Source: Cercospora beticola (lineage: Eukaryota; Ascomycota; Dothideomycetes; Mycosphaerellales; Mycosphaerellaceae). Taken from it: a stretch of DNA of 64,000 bases. The stretch is taken from NCBI RefSeq assembly GCF_033473495.1, contig NC_088936.1, positions 3,906,001-3,970,000 of the forward strand, written 5' to 3'. This document shows, piece after piece, positions 48,431 through 59,061 of the stretch (the stretch's first letter is position 1; each line of letters starts with the position of its first letter). Under the pieces are notes generated by a model, which made no database searches, was not told the DNA's origin, and worked only from the letters and a program-made list of their open reading frames with translations. Both the position numbers and the translations under genes were made by a program.

Positions 48431-49576
48431 TCACGTATCGGGAACGTGACGCAAGGCCAGAATATCAGCGAGTTTCAGCTTGTTCTTTTCCCCCCAGCCC
48501 GCTACGCCATCTTCGACAGGTGGGCGTACTTTGACGTACCAATTCCATGTGCGCTGATCTAGCTCGACTGGGCTGAGTTTCGAGCTCCACGAATCGTATA
48601 ACAGATCCAGTGCTCGCAGCAACTTCCCAAGATTTCGTTCTTTCAGTGCCACTCGAGCTGCTGCCGATGGCTTCTTCGAAGCTGCTTCGTCGCTGCTTGG
48701 CGGCGAGTCAAATGACTTGAGGAGATAAGCTCGAGCGGATTGCGGAGTGTAGATAGGAAGGCCGCTGTGATTCCCAGCTTGTGTAGCAGCGGGCTGCTTG
48801 CCACTGCCAGTCTTCTTCAGTGCTTCGAGATCGAGTGCCCAAAGTGGCGGCATTTCTTCTACCACAGGCTCTGTTTCGACATCCTCCTCAGTCTTGATCG
48901 CCTTCTCGCTCGTCTCCTGCTCCTCTTTCACCTCAGACTTCCACTCATAACCCCATCTTTTCAGCACCTTAATCTCCTTCCCCGCGACAGTCACCACCGG
49001 CTGCCCTTCACCAAAGCCTTCTTCTTCTGCACTCTTCCCACTTTCGATGCCCAGATATACGGCTCTCGACCGACTCGTCACACTCACGTACGCCTGCGCC
49101 AAGCTCAATCTGCTCGAAAGCGGCTGCTCGGGCATAGTATGCTTCAACAGAATCACCAGAAATGCAAGGACAAGTGGCGCGCGATTCGTATGCAGGACCA
49201 CATCTTGCAATTCCAACGCGCCCAGCTCACTATATGGCAGCTTCAACGATTCCTCAAGATCTGCTGGCGCGAGAGGTTCTTCGCTGAATAGACTTTCATT
49301 CTTCGCTTTCTTCTTTGGTGGCGTAGAAGTCGCCGCAGCGTCATCCCCAGCTGCTCGTTTCTTTGATACGCGTTTAGCTGCAGCGATGATTTGCTTGATG
49401 AGTTTTTCGTCTTCGAATATGGGCTTGAGTTCTGCTGGTTTGGCTTTGGCGAGTTTGTCTACTGAGTCGAGGTTGCTGGTTTGGAGTGTCTTGGCTTTGC
49501 TTATGGCTGTGGCCAATGGTACTTTTGCATCTTGTGATAGAAAGCGCAGGAGCGCTTGTAGTTCGTTTGCACTCAT
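48431..49576 (-). CDS. Conserved protein of unknown function with basic nuclear-type N-terminus
   Basis: 381-residue intronless protein that I do not recognise by function. The first 65 residues form short helices (ELQALLRFLSQDAKVPLATA, SVDKLAKAKPAELKPIF) that could be a helix-hairpin-helix or small DNA-binding fold. KRVSKKRAAGDD and PPKKKAKN form a likely bipartite nuclear signal. A conserved-looking helical block follows: APLVLAFLVILLKHTMPEQP and SSRLSLAQAYVSVTSRSRAV. The middle is Glu-rich, and the end (RTWNWYVKVRPPVEDG, GWGEKNKLKLADILAL) is hydrophobic and ordered. Convergent with the HAD gene, with stops 48 bases apart. A nuclear role is an inference from the basic signals only. Confidence 0.78.
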   Translation of the reverse strand: MSANELQALLRFLSQDAKVPLATAISKAKTLQTSNLDSVDKLAKAKPAELKPIFEDEKLIKQIIAAAKRVSKKRAAGDDAAATSTPPKKKAKNESLFSEEPLAPADLEESLKLPYSELGALELQDVVLHTNRAPLVLAFLVILLKHTMPEQPLSSRLSLAQAYVSVTSRSRAVYLGIESGKSAEEEGFGEGQPVVTVAGKEIKVLKRWGYEWKSEVKEEQETSEKAIKTEEDVETEPVVEEMPPLWALDLEALKKTGSGKQPAATQAGNHSGLPIYTPQSARAYLLKSFDSPPSSDEAASKKPSAAARVALKERNLGKLLRALDLLYDSWSSKLSPVELDQRTWNWYVKVRPPVEDGVAGWGEKNKLKLADILALRHVPDT

Positions 49577-49870
49577 CGTTTGATTCGATGTGTGGGGTGT
49601 GTGGTTGTTAAGTCATGACGCGAAAGAGGCGCGTGAGCTTCGCTCTTGAGCATTAGAGTTGGGGAGGCTTGCTTAAAAAGGCGCGAAAATTTGATGAAAT
49701 CAGGTTGAAATGACGCCTTCCCGCGGGTGAAGAACAAGTGAAAGTCTGTCGCCGGACGTTCCATTTCCTCCCGCCGGTTGCTTTGGGAAAGTCAAGTATG
49801 CTATTATATGTTGCAGCTATGGATCATGAAAGGAGACATAATCATCTCCTTGTGCCCTACCCGAACACTT

Positions 49871-51751
49871 TCACGTCTCAAGTGGGAAACTGGTCCAGTT
49901 CTCAGACCAATACTTTTTATACTTCTTTGGCATTGGCCATAACTCGTAGAAGGCGGCGCCAACCTCTCCACGGATGGCGTCAATTGACATCTCTTCATCT
50001 CCGGCGCTTTCCACGTACAATGTGCCATTCCAAGCATCTTTCAGGCATACCCAGTGCCCTGCTATGGTGTGACAAACGTCACCCAAGCCATGGATGATCT
50101 CCGTTTCTATGAACACCTCATCTTCATCTCTTGAACAACCCAAATCCACTTTGGCCAGCTGCGCGCTTTCAGGGCGGATCTCCAGACGCCGTAATGGAGC
50201 AGTGGGTGTGATGTCGGCATTGGTGATGACCTTGAAAATAGAAGTAGCCAGTGCGGGATCAATGCCGTGGTCAATGAGGACTTTCTTGATAGTCGTGTTG
50301 CGATCCGTGATGTCATGGCTGTCCTCACCGTCACATCTTAGCACTAAGTACAATTCTTCTAAGCATGTGAGACGGCGGAATCTTTGGTACATTGCCACTT
50401 CCTTGGCATCCCCTTGACTGCGGCGCATGGGCATAGTGAGCTTTTCTAGGACCGGGCAGTGATCAGCGATCAGGTCGGCCAGCATTTCGCAGCTGACTCT
50501 TGACTCCACGCTGGGAACGATGATGAGGCTCTGTAGAGTAGGACCGTGCCGCTTGAGGACCGCCAGCAAAAGCTTTTGGTCGATATGCGCCACGAGCTTA
50601 AGCTCTTTCAGTGGGCGAATACTCTCGAACAGTTCCAGAGCAGCTTTACATTCTGGATCTCGCGTCTCCAGATGAAGCACCAGGTGCCGTAGTGAGTTCA
50701 GATTACAACATTCGAGCATCCAAGTCACAGTCTCTGATTTAACAGGACCATGTAATTTGAGTTCCTGCAATTTTGAAAAGTCCGTAACCCCGTGCCAGAC
50801 TTGCAGCGCTTCAAGAGTCGTAGATCCTTTGCCAGCAAGTTCGAGAACGCTCAGGCTGCCTTTCGACCAACTGGGCAATGTTCCGAGCTCTGTTCCTTGC
50901 CACTGCCGCCGAGCCTTTGTTCGGAGTTGCTTCAAGTCGCTCGAGTCGCTGGGCTTGTCCCGCTTCACGCTGACCTCACGCAAGCCAGGTGCCAAACCTT
51001 TGGCCATGTCAAGGAGGCCTTCTAAGCGGAAGTCAAAATGACCATAGTTTCCCAGCTCATCGTACTCATTGAGTTTGACACCATACAGCTGCGGAGAGGT
51101 AGCCATTTGCAATTCAGTCCTCTCTATGGTATGTTCCTGCTCGTGCGGGTAATACAGCAGGCTTGACAGACAAAATGTCTTCATGTGCAAACGACATCGC
51201 CGACCTTCAAGCGCCTGGAAGAGTTCAATGCAGATCGGAACACCGCCAGCATATACGAAGTCCTTCAACCCAGGCAGCTGAGCGATGAATTCGATTAAGT
51301 CTTGCCAATCCGCTCTTTCGTCTGATAGTCCACGCAAATGGCTATAAACGTCTGCGCGATGCCGCCACTGCTTGTTGAGATGATCACCGTAGTCGTCGAA
51401 AGCTTCCACCGGCCGCTCATAGCCGGTCTGTAAACGCAATGTTCTAACGTGAGCAAGACATTGCAGTTGCTGAAGTCGTTTTTTCCATTCCGCCAACTGA
51501 TGATGCACACCAATGGCAATGCTGGCCTTGATGCTGATCGTGGCAAATATGCTGGCTCTCGCCGGGTCCAAGCAGTTTCGAGACACCACTGCAAACTGCC
51601 GGCAGTCGCCCAGTTGGTGGCATATGTTTCGTAGTATCAAATCCGGCAATTCATCTAATCGAATTGGAGACCGTGATTTTTGATAGTCCATGAGGTCGCA
51701 GAGAGGAGAGAAGGTGGCACAGAAGGACGTTGGCAATTGCTGCTTGGTCAT
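49871..51751 (-). CDS. F-box/LRR-type protein
   Basis: 626-residue intronless protein. The F-box begins near residue 32: IRLDELPDLILRNICHQLGD, then CRQFAVVSRNCLDPARASIF. The rest has irregular leucine-rich segments, such as HVRTLRLQTGYE, KLQELKLHGPVKSE, SLRHLVLHLET, PLKELKLVAHI, LEKLTMPMRR and CLEELYLVLR, fitting an LRR solenoid that would bind targets for an SCF ligase. The C-terminal 100 residues leave the repeat pattern and may form a cap. A second in-frame ATG (51691) would trim 20 residues without touching the F-box. It lies near the three small F-box genes but is much longer and not clearly part of that family. Confidence 0.8.
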   Translation of the reverse strand: MTKQQLPTSFCATFSPLCDLMDYQKSRSPIRLDELPDLILRNICHQLGDCRQFAVVSRNCLDPARASIFATISIKASIAIGVHHQLAEWKKRLQQLQCLAHVRTLRLQTGYERPVEAFDDYGDHLNKQWRHRADVYSHLRGLSDERADWQDLIEFIAQLPGLKDFVYAGGVPICIELFQALEGRRCRLHMKTFCLSSLLYYPHEQEHTIERTELQMATSPQLYGVKLNEYDELGNYGHFDFRLEGLLDMAKGLAPGLREVSVKRDKPSDSSDLKQLRTKARRQWQGTELGTLPSWSKGSLSVLELAGKGSTTLEALQVWHGVTDFSKLQELKLHGPVKSETVTWMLECCNLNSLRHLVLHLETRDPECKAALELFESIRPLKELKLVAHIDQKLLLAVLKRHGPTLQSLIIVPSVESRVSCEMLADLIADHCPVLEKLTMPMRRSQGDAKEVAMYQRFRRLTCLEELYLVLRCDGEDSHDITDRNTTIKKVLIDHGIDPALATSIFKVITNADITPTAPLRRLEIRPESAQLAKVDLGCSRDEDEVFIETEIIHGLGDVCHTIAGHWVCLKDAWNGTLYVESAGDEEMSIDAIRGEVGAAFYELWPMPKKYKKYWSENWTSFPLET

Positions 51752-52279
51752 TCATGAAATTTTGTAGCCGGTGATGCCTGGCTTGCCGCCTAGCGGCACG
51801 CAAGGATCACATATCGCTTCAGGGGGATGTGACACAAGCACATAGCAGAATTTCAGACGGTGCGCCGACATGATGACGTTCCAGATCTATTACTTGCATA
51901 TGGCCAGGAGAGTGGAGGAGGGAGGAAGCTCACACAGAGATGCCAAGTCATCGATGACGGCAGCTCCCGCTTTGTGGCCTCAGGCTCGACAACTTGGATC
52001 GTACGGAAGAAGGCGCGAAGTGTTCTCTTCCATCAAAGATTCTGCTGCATCCAGTGATTGCACTTCACGAGCACCAAACATGAATGGCGTCTCTTCTTCT
52101 GCATGCAGATGCAGCAGTGGAGGCTCATCATGCAAGCTCTGGGACAGAGCTCCACTTCTCGGTTCACAATGCCACGATATCCGACCGGATGCAACAGCAG
52201 CTTGTACTAATGCCTGAGCTCTGAATGGTGCAATGTGCGCGTCACATTATTTGACAACATACTGCAGTAACTTGCCGCG
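51752..52279. other. Intergenic region before the dehydratase gene
   Basis: 528 bases between divergent genes, holding both promoters. The short plus-strand frame at 51870-52217 has no domain support. Confidence 0.5.
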
Positions 52280-54308
52280 ATGGACGGCATCACAAACGAG
52301 CTGAAAGACTTCGACCTGAACACACCCATCGACACCAGCAGCGGTCTCCGAAGTGGCTTGACCAGGTACAACATAGTGTCTCACGCACTCAACAGTTCCA
52401 CTGACTTACAACTTGCTCCATACAATCAGCTACGGCGACACTCACTTCTCTCTCTTCCTCCGCAAAGTCTTTATCAAAGCCGCAGGCTATGGCGAAGATG
52501 CACTTTCAAGACCCATCATCGGTATCATCAATACCGGATCTGGCTTCAATCCATGTCATGCAAATGTGCCTCAGCTTATCGAAGCTGTAAAGAGAGGCAT
52601 CCAGCTTCATGGAGGTCTGGCTATTGACTTTCCGACCATCTCGCTACATGAGTCGTTCGCAGCGCCCACTTCTATGTTCCTGAGGAATTTGATGTCTATG
52701 GATACGGAGGAGATGATTAAAGCTCAGCCACTGGACGCTTGTGAGAACCAATGAGTGAATTATGAGCTCTACTATAGCTGACGCTCTATCAGGTGTCATG
52801 ATCGGTGGTTGTGACAAGACGATACCTGCGCAGTTGATGGGAAGCATTTCCGCGAATGAGCCTGTCATATCTTTGGCCACTGGACCCATGATGCCAGGCT
52901 CTTTTCGAGGACAGAGAGTAGGTGCATGTACCGACTGCCGATCGTCATGGGCTGCATACAGGCGCGGAGACATGGACATTGAGGATATTAGTGGGATCAA
53001 TGACGAGCTGGCGCCTACCGTGAGCAATGCCCTGAGCGTCACTCAAGTTTTGACTAACTCTGTTGTAGGTGGGGACCTGCGGTGTGATGGGCACTGCGAG
53101 GTAAGCGCTTCCAAATGGATCGACGGTAGAGCATACTGACATGATCTAGCACAATAGCCTGCGTGACGGCGGCTCTCGGTCTCATGCCATTAGCCGGAGC
53201 GACTGCGCCAGCTGTCTCTGCAGCTCGAATGCGTGTAGCAGAGGAGACAGGCGCAATCGCCGTATCTGTGGCGGCGAATCTCGACTTGCGAAGACCACAA
53301 ACAGTTCTGACAAAGGAGTCATTTCTCAACGCGATCACCGTGCTGCAAGCCATCGGAGGCTCCACCAATGCTGTAGTGCACCTCATGGCAATCATAAATC
53401 GACATCCAGATCTTGTGGGACAAATCACGTTGAAGACTTTCGACGACATCGGACGCAAAACGCCGCTACTCGTGGATCTCAAGCCAAGCGGAGACAACTA
53501 CATGAACGACTTCCACAATGCCGGTGGGATGCTTGCACTATTGCATACCCTGCGACCACTGTTACACCTCGAGGCCAAAACAATCACGGGCAAGACTCTC
53601 GGAGAGATCCTTGACGCGACTCCGTTCAAGCCCTTCCCATACTCCACAGAACTGGTACGTCCACTCTCGAACCCTCTTTACCCCAGCTCAGCCCTCGCAG
53701 TCCTCTACGGCAACCTCGCACCAAACGGCGCAGTCCTCAAGGCTTCCGCCTCGAAGGTCCGCACACTCCTCGAGAGCTCTGGTCCAGCAGTCGTCTTTGA
53801 AAACACTGCCGACCTGTCTCGCCGGATCGACAGTGAAGATCTGCAAGTAACAGAAGACTCTGTGCTCGTGCTCAAAGGCATTGGACCAATTGGGAATCCT
53901 GGTATGCCAGAAGCCGGCGTCATTCCTATTCCGCGCAAGCTCAAAGGCGTCACTGACATGCTCCGATTATCCGATGGGAGGATGTCTGGTACAGCGGGTG
54001 GCACTATCATCTTGCACATCTCACCGGAGTCAGCAATTGTTGACTCGCCATTTGGGGTTGTAAGAGACGGGGACGTGATTCGGGTGAGTTTGGAACAGAG
54101 GTTATTGCAAGTTGAGATCAGTGAGGAGGAGATGCAGAGGAGAATCGAAGAGAGGAAAGCCGCTATAAACGTAGAGACTGGGCCAGAGGGCAAGGGAAAA
54201 AGAATAGTGAAGAGGCAGAGAGGGTATAGAGGTCTGTATGAGAAGTGTGTGAATCAGGCTGAAGAGGGAGCTGATTTTGACTTTTTGACTGCCAATGGCG
54301 TAGCGTAG
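52280..54308 (+). CDS. IlvD/Edd-family dehydratase, cytosolic type
   Basis: 604-residue iron-sulfur dehydratase. Exons: 52280-52365, 52430-52740, 52793-53019, 53069-53100, 53150-54308. In the second intron the later acceptor (52792) is chosen over one at 52777, because it gives DACVMIGGCDKTIPAQLMG, matching family spacing. Cluster and active-site motifs: PCHANVPQL, GGCDKT, GACTDCRSSW, GTCGVMGTAS, AIGGSTNAVVHLMA, DGRMSGTAGGTI. The family covers dihydroxy-acid dehydratase (branched-chain amino acids) and sugar-acid dehydratases. The N-terminus (MDGITNELKDFDLNT) is acidic with no mitochondrial presequence, unlike ILV3, so an aldonic-acid dehydratase role is more likely; this is an inference. A decayed copy of its last codons and 3' flank lies at 55494-55665. 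Confidence 0.88.
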
Positions 54309-54621
54309 TAGATTGTTCAGCATCGCCTTGATCACAGTGCCTGATTACATATCACGCCTCATCTACTACCATGACAGGTGAAGTCAACTCCTGTAAAGGT
54401 GATATTTGTAATGTATGCCACATACAATGGTCGTCGAAAGTCGTGCCAAGATGAATAGTTTAGTGATCAGTACGTCCGTAGGGGTTGCTACATCGTCCGT
54501 CTCCGCAAATCAGCCCGTCTGATGTGTTTGCTATTTTACTGTATAGAATGCAGGTCCATTGACGATTTTGCACAACTGCCTCGAGCAACAGCATTGACAC
54601 TTCACGATTCTACATTCTGCG
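54309..54621. other. Intergenic region downstream of the dehydratase
   Basis: Includes the dehydratase 3' flank (to about 54436), which is repeated in diverged form at 55562-55665. Confidence 0.5.
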
Positions 54622-54747
54622 ATGGCGCCTACAACATTCACTCTCGCCTCACTGAGCAACTCTTATCCTGGCGCAAGCTTCTTGTCTTCCCTTTCTGGGC
54701 TTCCCTCTAATGAGTGACCATTCTGGGTTGGCAAAACCCACCACTGG
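54622..54747 (+). pseudogene. Upstream in-frame coding segment closed by a TGA
   Basis: ATG at 54622 opens a frame reading MAPTTFTLASLSNSYPGASF and on to LPSNE, then TGA at 54715-54717, then PFWVGKTHHW directly into the ATG of the next entry in the same frame. The peptide looks continuous across the stop, so the TGA probably replaced a sense codon, for example CGA by one transition. No intron with consensus sites removes it. The alternatives are stop readthrough or a sequencing error. Confidence 0.55.
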
Positions 54748-55470
54748 ATGGATCCTCCTGAGCTCTCGCGCAATGCTCTGTATCAGGACCATTCAGAGAT
54801 CGTGCGATGGGATTACCTTGTCGTATCGGAGAGCCGACTCCCCACCAGTGTAGAGAATGCCACGGAGAGAGTCTGGTCGATCACCACCGATGTCACGGAC
54901 GACCAAATCTCAGCGCTTACAACAGCGAAAGCTGGAAATGCCGACAAAGTGGTACCTCCGCTTCCCGCAGGCTGGAGTCCTTCCGACCATTCAGGTCTCG
55001 ATGCAGCGATCGGGCCAAAAGATCTCGAACTCTCCCTCTCGCTAGAATCATATTCGCTCGGGAGTAACGCGGACACCACGAGACCGGTGATTCTCAAAGA
55101 TTTCATCCGCGATTTCGGCAAGGCTCACCCCGATGAACCTGTCGCAATGCTGAATCTTCTTGCCTATCTGCCCGGACAACGTGAGAAGTATCGCCCTTAC
55201 GCTGAGACCTTCCAGAAGTCGACAGGTTCAAAACGTGGAGGTCAGCCATTACTTCAATCGCTCACGGGAGCAGGAGGGACGGATTGGAGCACTCGAAGGG
55301 AAGACGAAGCGGCGGGGTCCTGGCGTGATGTTTTGCTTGTGGGATATCCGAGCATTTGGCATTTTGGAAAGATGTTGGATGATGAAGGATACCAGGAGGC
55401 GGATCGGAAGTATAAGGTCGGAGTCGTCCAAGATAATCCGATTCTGTTTACTACTAAGGTAGGGATCTAG
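54748..55470 (+). CDS. Conserved fungal protein, dimeric alpha/beta-barrel-like C-terminus, possibly N-terminally truncated
   Basis: 240 residues as read from the first ATG after the in-frame TGA. The C-terminal half resembles DUF1330-like dimeric alpha/beta barrels: PVAMLNLLAYLPGQREKYRP, YAETFQKSTGSKRGG, WRDVLLVGYPSIWHFGKML, then YQEADRKYKVGVVQDNPIL. The N-terminal half (EIVRWDYLVVSESRLP; RVWSITTDVTDDQ) looks like a separate conserved domain missing its start. With the upstream segment restored in concept, it would be about 42 residues longer. The enzyme activity is unknown. It sits between the dehydratase and a decayed copy of the dehydratase 3' end, so it was caught up in a local rearrangement. 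It could be a pseudogene. Confidence 0.6.
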   Translation: MDPPELSRNALYQDHSEIVRWDYLVVSESRLPTSVENATERVWSITTDVTDDQISALTTAKAGNADKVVPPLPAGWSPSDHSGLDAAIGPKDLELSLSLESYSLGSNADTTRPVILKDFIRDFGKAHPDEPVAMLNLLAYLPGQREKYRPYAETFQKSTGSKRGGQPLLQSLTGAGGTDWSTRREDEAAGSWRDVLLVGYPSIWHFGKMLDDEGYQEADRKYKVGVVQDNPILFTTKVGI

Positions 55471-55493
55471 TGAGATTTGATTTGGATTCTTGA

Positions 55494-55665
55494 AGAAGTG
55501 TGTGAGTCAGGCTGAAGAGTGAGCTGATTTCGACTTCGTGCTTGCGCATGGTGTAGATTAGTGTGTTGCTGAGTATCACGTTGAACGCATTACTCGATTG
55601 TATGTCTGGTCATCTGCAGTGAAAGGTGAAGTCAGCTTCTCGTATGCCACTTACACCGGTCCTCG
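55494..55665 (+). pseudogene. Decayed copy of the dehydratase 3' end and 3' flank
   Basis: The segment aligns with 54243-54436. In the coding part KCV.QAEE.ADFDF is shared, with a TGA replacing the GGA codon after QAEE and a TAG at the matching end (55559-55561). Similarity continues past the stop: GGTGAAGTCA and TATGCCAC.TACA..GGTC.TCG occur in the same order in both. No other dehydratase exons were found here. Confidence 0.8.
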
Positions 55666-57168
55666 CAAGCCGCGGTCAGGCAGCCAATGGAGCGCGCAGC
55701 TAGCACGCGTTGCGCGGACAGTATGGCGAGATGCAGCCTAATTTCACACAGCCTCGTGCTCTTTCCATTCTTTCGAATTTGCATCCGCTGCTTGTGCTTC
55801 CTTCATACTCACCTCAGTCCGCACTCGTCCGAGACTCTGTTTGAAAATGGCAGGGAACTGGGCGCTGCAAGCTGCAGACACGCGGCAGGAAGCTGAAGTC
55901 CACAACCTAGGGAGCGGATGATCTCTGGGCACTCAACTCTGCAACGTCCTCTGGCCCATATGAAAACGACGCGTCTCTCTCGCTGCTGCTGGTGACAGGA
56001 TCTCTCCGAGCACGTCGTGTTCACGGTGGCAAACAGGACATCGGACAAGGTGCGGCCGACCTTGTTGAATACGCAGGCGCCTAGGCATACGCACATGCAG
56101 TTCCGCTCAATACGCCATACGCCATACGCAAGCCTCTGTCCACCCACTCGCAAAGGCATAGCGATGGACCGATGGGACCGCGTTGGCACTTTCTCGACCA
56201 CATGGAAGAATCGGCACTCGTCATTGGTTCGGAGGCGCACCGGCTTGCGACGACTGCTGGGGAGTGTGCCTTGGCGGTTGGCAGCACCCTGATCTCTTCT
56301 CGCAAGACAACAACAAATCTCGCGGGCAGCAGGCGAGGAGGACGCGACAACGCGTGCTGAAGATGGAGACACGGAGAAGCTCAAACAAGAAGGTGAACTG
56401 TCTGCTCGGCCAGTCGCGCGCGGTGCCGAGTGTTCGCTTAAGCATGGGCTCCGCGTAAACGCGGATATACGAAAACGAAGGAACGCGACGGGAACGACAT
56501 CTCCGATAGCAGCAGCAACTCGGGTCGGGAAGCTGGCTGAATCGAAGGGAAGTCGTGGCCCACTTCCGGCCGCGCCTCTGCCTTATCTCTGCTGCTGGCT
56601 GGGCGTGGAGAGTGAAAGCGAAAGTGGAGTGGTGTGGATGCTGAATCTCGCATGCTGGCCGAGCCCTGCATTCAGCGCCACTTGCATCGCATCACCACGC
56701 GGAACTAGTCAAACACCCAACTTCGCCTTTCAATATCTGGGCGCCCTGCCTGCGGGTCCGGTTTTTGGCTCTCCTGGAAAGTGGATTTCTCTTGCGACAA
56801 ACCGGCGGCAGCAGGCCTGGGAACAAACCGCACTGCGCCTCCCTGCGTAATGACCGTGGGTGGTCGACGTCCCTCACATCGGTAGTCGCAAGGACTCCCC
56901 ACCACAGCAAGAGCGCTGAGAGGCGGCATGTCTTCGCCCAGCGGAGCCACTGCCTTGGCAGAGTGGACAAGACTCTCTCCCACTGGCCAAGGTAGGTGCC
57001 CATGTGCGCGTGGCCACGGCCGAGAGCTCTGGACAGGACGTGGCTCCGCTTGCGGTTTGTATGTTGTTTTTGTGTCTCTATCTACTCTCATCATATACTT
57101 CCCTTTCTGCTTCCTCTCTTCTGTTATGAGGAGCCGCAAGACTCTCTGCATTCTTCTCTAACAATAGC
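55666..57168. other. Intergenic region before the arylsulfotransferase-like gene
   Basis: About 1.5 kb without a supported gene. It has a three-copy 7-base tandem (TACGCCA, last copy imperfect) at 56111-56131. A pyrimidine-rich stretch (57058-57160) just before the next ATG is probably the promoter and leader. Confidence 0.55.
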
Positions 57169-59061
57169 ATGGTGTCGGCCCGCCGGTCGAACTTTGTTCG
57201 GAATGCCGTGAAGTGGACACTCGTGGCACTTTTGGTGCCGCTGGGATTCTACTTCATACATCAATATGTCTTCCCCATCATCGCATTTCTGGTCCCGAGC
57301 CTGGACCCATTCTTCTTCGACCTTGGTGTCTTTGGGGCCTTTCCTCTACACCGATATGCTTCGTTCCACCTGGGAGGACCGCAGGCGAGACACGTCCAAT
57401 GGCACGATAGCTGCGATTCAGGAGTAGTCCTGCTTACACCAAATGGGCCCTCGGTCGATAAATCTGGACCTATGATGTTAGACGCGCAAGGAGGGTTGAT
57501 CTGGAGATCTGACGATTATGGAGCCGCTGCAAACTTGAAAGTTCAACGCTACAAAGGCCAAGACTACTTGACCTTGTGGTCAGGCGAGAAGGCTGCAACC
57601 TCTGGCAAAGGCGTCTACTTCATGCTGGATGAAACGTACAAGGTCGTGAAAATGGTCGAGGCTGCTGGTGATGGACTGTGGGGCGACTTGCACGAATTCA
57701 AGATCACCGATGCTGGCACTGCTCTTGTGACGGTGTACAACACGACCAATGCAGACCTTACAGGAATGGGTATGTGGCGAGGTGCTAATGGCTGGATCGT
57801 GGACAACCTATTTCAGGAAATCGACATCGAGACGAACGAGCTACTATTTCAGTGGAGCGCGGCCGAGCACTTCGATCCCGTCGACACCTACATGACGAAT
57901 CCATTTGGCGGATACTGGGAAAGTATTCCATTCGACTTTTACCATCTCAATAGCGTCGACAAGGATTCCAAAGGCAATTACATCATATCCTCACGGCACT
58001 TCCATCACGTCCTGTGTGTCAGCCCGGCTGGAGAGATCCTGTGGATTCTCGGCGGACGCGACAATCAATTCGAGGACCTTTCAGATGGACAAGCGACAAA
58101 TTTCAAGTGGCAGCATGACGCCCGATGGATTTCCGAGGACGAGGGCATCATGACGCTGTTCGACAACAGCAAAGCCGGTCCTCTTCACAGTGATGCTTCT
58201 CAAAGTCGAGCTCTCGTCATTCAGCTAGATCTTCAAAAGAAGACCGCAAAACTGGTGCACTCTATGAAATCGGCGCAAGGCATCCTTGCATCGTCTCAAG
58301 GCTCGGTGCAGCTTCTCCCGGAGACGAACAACTATCTCGTAGGTTGGGGTTCGGCAGCAGCGTATTCTGAGTATTCCAACACTGGTGAACTGCTCTGCGA
58401 AACGCATCTTGGAGCCTCCTGGTACTACTCCTTCGAGCGTATGAAATCCTATCGCACTACCAAAGCTTTCGATTGGCACGGCATACCTCACGAGCCGCCA
58501 CAGGTCAACATCCAAGGAGACATCATCTCTGTCAGCTGGAATGGAGCAACGGAGGTCGCCTACTGGTCGCTGGAAGGCATTCGTGACGACAGCGCTTCCT
58601 CTACGGAGGACCTTCGCAGCAAGGACGAAGAATCGGCCGAATCACAGAACGTATTTGAAGCGCTCGATGTGCTCCCCAAAATTGGATTCGAAAGCACGTT
58701 TGACCTTTCTCACATCTCTACTGAGAAGGCTTTCACCAGACTCCGAGTGGCAGCTTTAGACAAGGACCACAATCTGCTACGATACTCGGAGCCCATCGAG
58801 GCTGGATCAGCAACAGCAGAGTCGTCATATCTCATGACCGTTGTCAAATTGTCTCTTGTGCTTGGATTTCTCGTAGGCGCGCGATTCGCCTTCAAGCAGT
58901 ATCGGTCTCGAAGCCATCTCCGCAAATCTTGGAATGCAGCCAGCACTGTCCCCGCTTGGATGCAGTGGCAGAGCCCTTCTGGACGACGACACATCGATCG
59001 TACAGCAATCTACGAATGGATTCAGATGAAGCTGCCAGTGGTTCGAACAAGACCTGGCTGA
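57169..59061 (+). CDS. Arylsulfotransferase-like membrane protein (ASST family)
   Basis: 630-residue intronless protein. A membrane helix lies near the N-terminus (about 14-45, WTLVALLVPLGFYFIHQYVF) and another near the C-terminus (about 560-580, VVKLSLVLGFLVGARFAF), with the large middle probably in the lumen. The middle resembles fungal arylsulfotransferase-type beta-propellers: VVLLTPNGPSVDKSGPMMLD, LWGDLHEFKITDAGTALVTV, DFYHLNSVDKDSKGNYIISS, ILWILGGRDNQFEDLSDG, WQHDARWISEDEGIMTLFDN. Bacterial members transfer sulfate between phenols; fungal ones are mostly uncharacterised and often lie near metabolic clusters. The conserved histidines (LHEF, YHLN, QHDAR) are present. Substrate unknown. 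Confidence 0.83.
   Translation: MVSARRSNFVRNAVKWTLVALLVPLGFYFIHQYVFPIIAFLVPSLDPFFFDLGVFGAFPLHRYASFHLGGPQARHVQWHDSCDSGVVLLTPNGPSVDKSGPMMLDAQGGLIWRSDDYGAAANLKVQRYKGQDYLTLWSGEKAATSGKGVYFMLDETYKVVKMVEAAGDGLWGDLHEFKITDAGTALVTVYNTTNADLTGMGMWRGANGWIVDNLFQEIDIETNELLFQWSAAEHFDPVDTYMTNPFGGYWESIPFDFYHLNSVDKDSKGNYIISSRHFHHVLCVSPAGEILWILGGRDNQFEDLSDGQATNFKWQHDARWISEDEGIMTLFDNSKAGPLHSDASQSRALVIQLDLQKKTAKLVHSMKSAQGILASSQGSVQLLPETNNYLVGWGSAAAYSEYSNTGELLCETHLGASWYYSFERMKSYRTTKAFDWHGIPHEPPQVNIQGDIISVSWNGATEVAYWSLEGIRDDSASSTEDLRSKDEESAESQNVFEALDVLPKIGFESTFDLSHISTEKAFTRLRVAALDKDHNLLRYSEPIEAGSATAESSYLMTVVKLSLVLGFLVGARFAFKQYRSRSHLRKSWNAASTVPAWMQWQSPSGRRHIDRTAIYEWIQMKLPVVRTRPG

Noticed and set aside
52741..52777. 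Earlier acceptor for the second dehydratase intron
   Set aside because: Also in frame, but it inserts five residues into the conserved DA-x-V-x-IGGCDK stretch; the acceptor at 52792 restores family spacing and leaves CTGAC as branch site.
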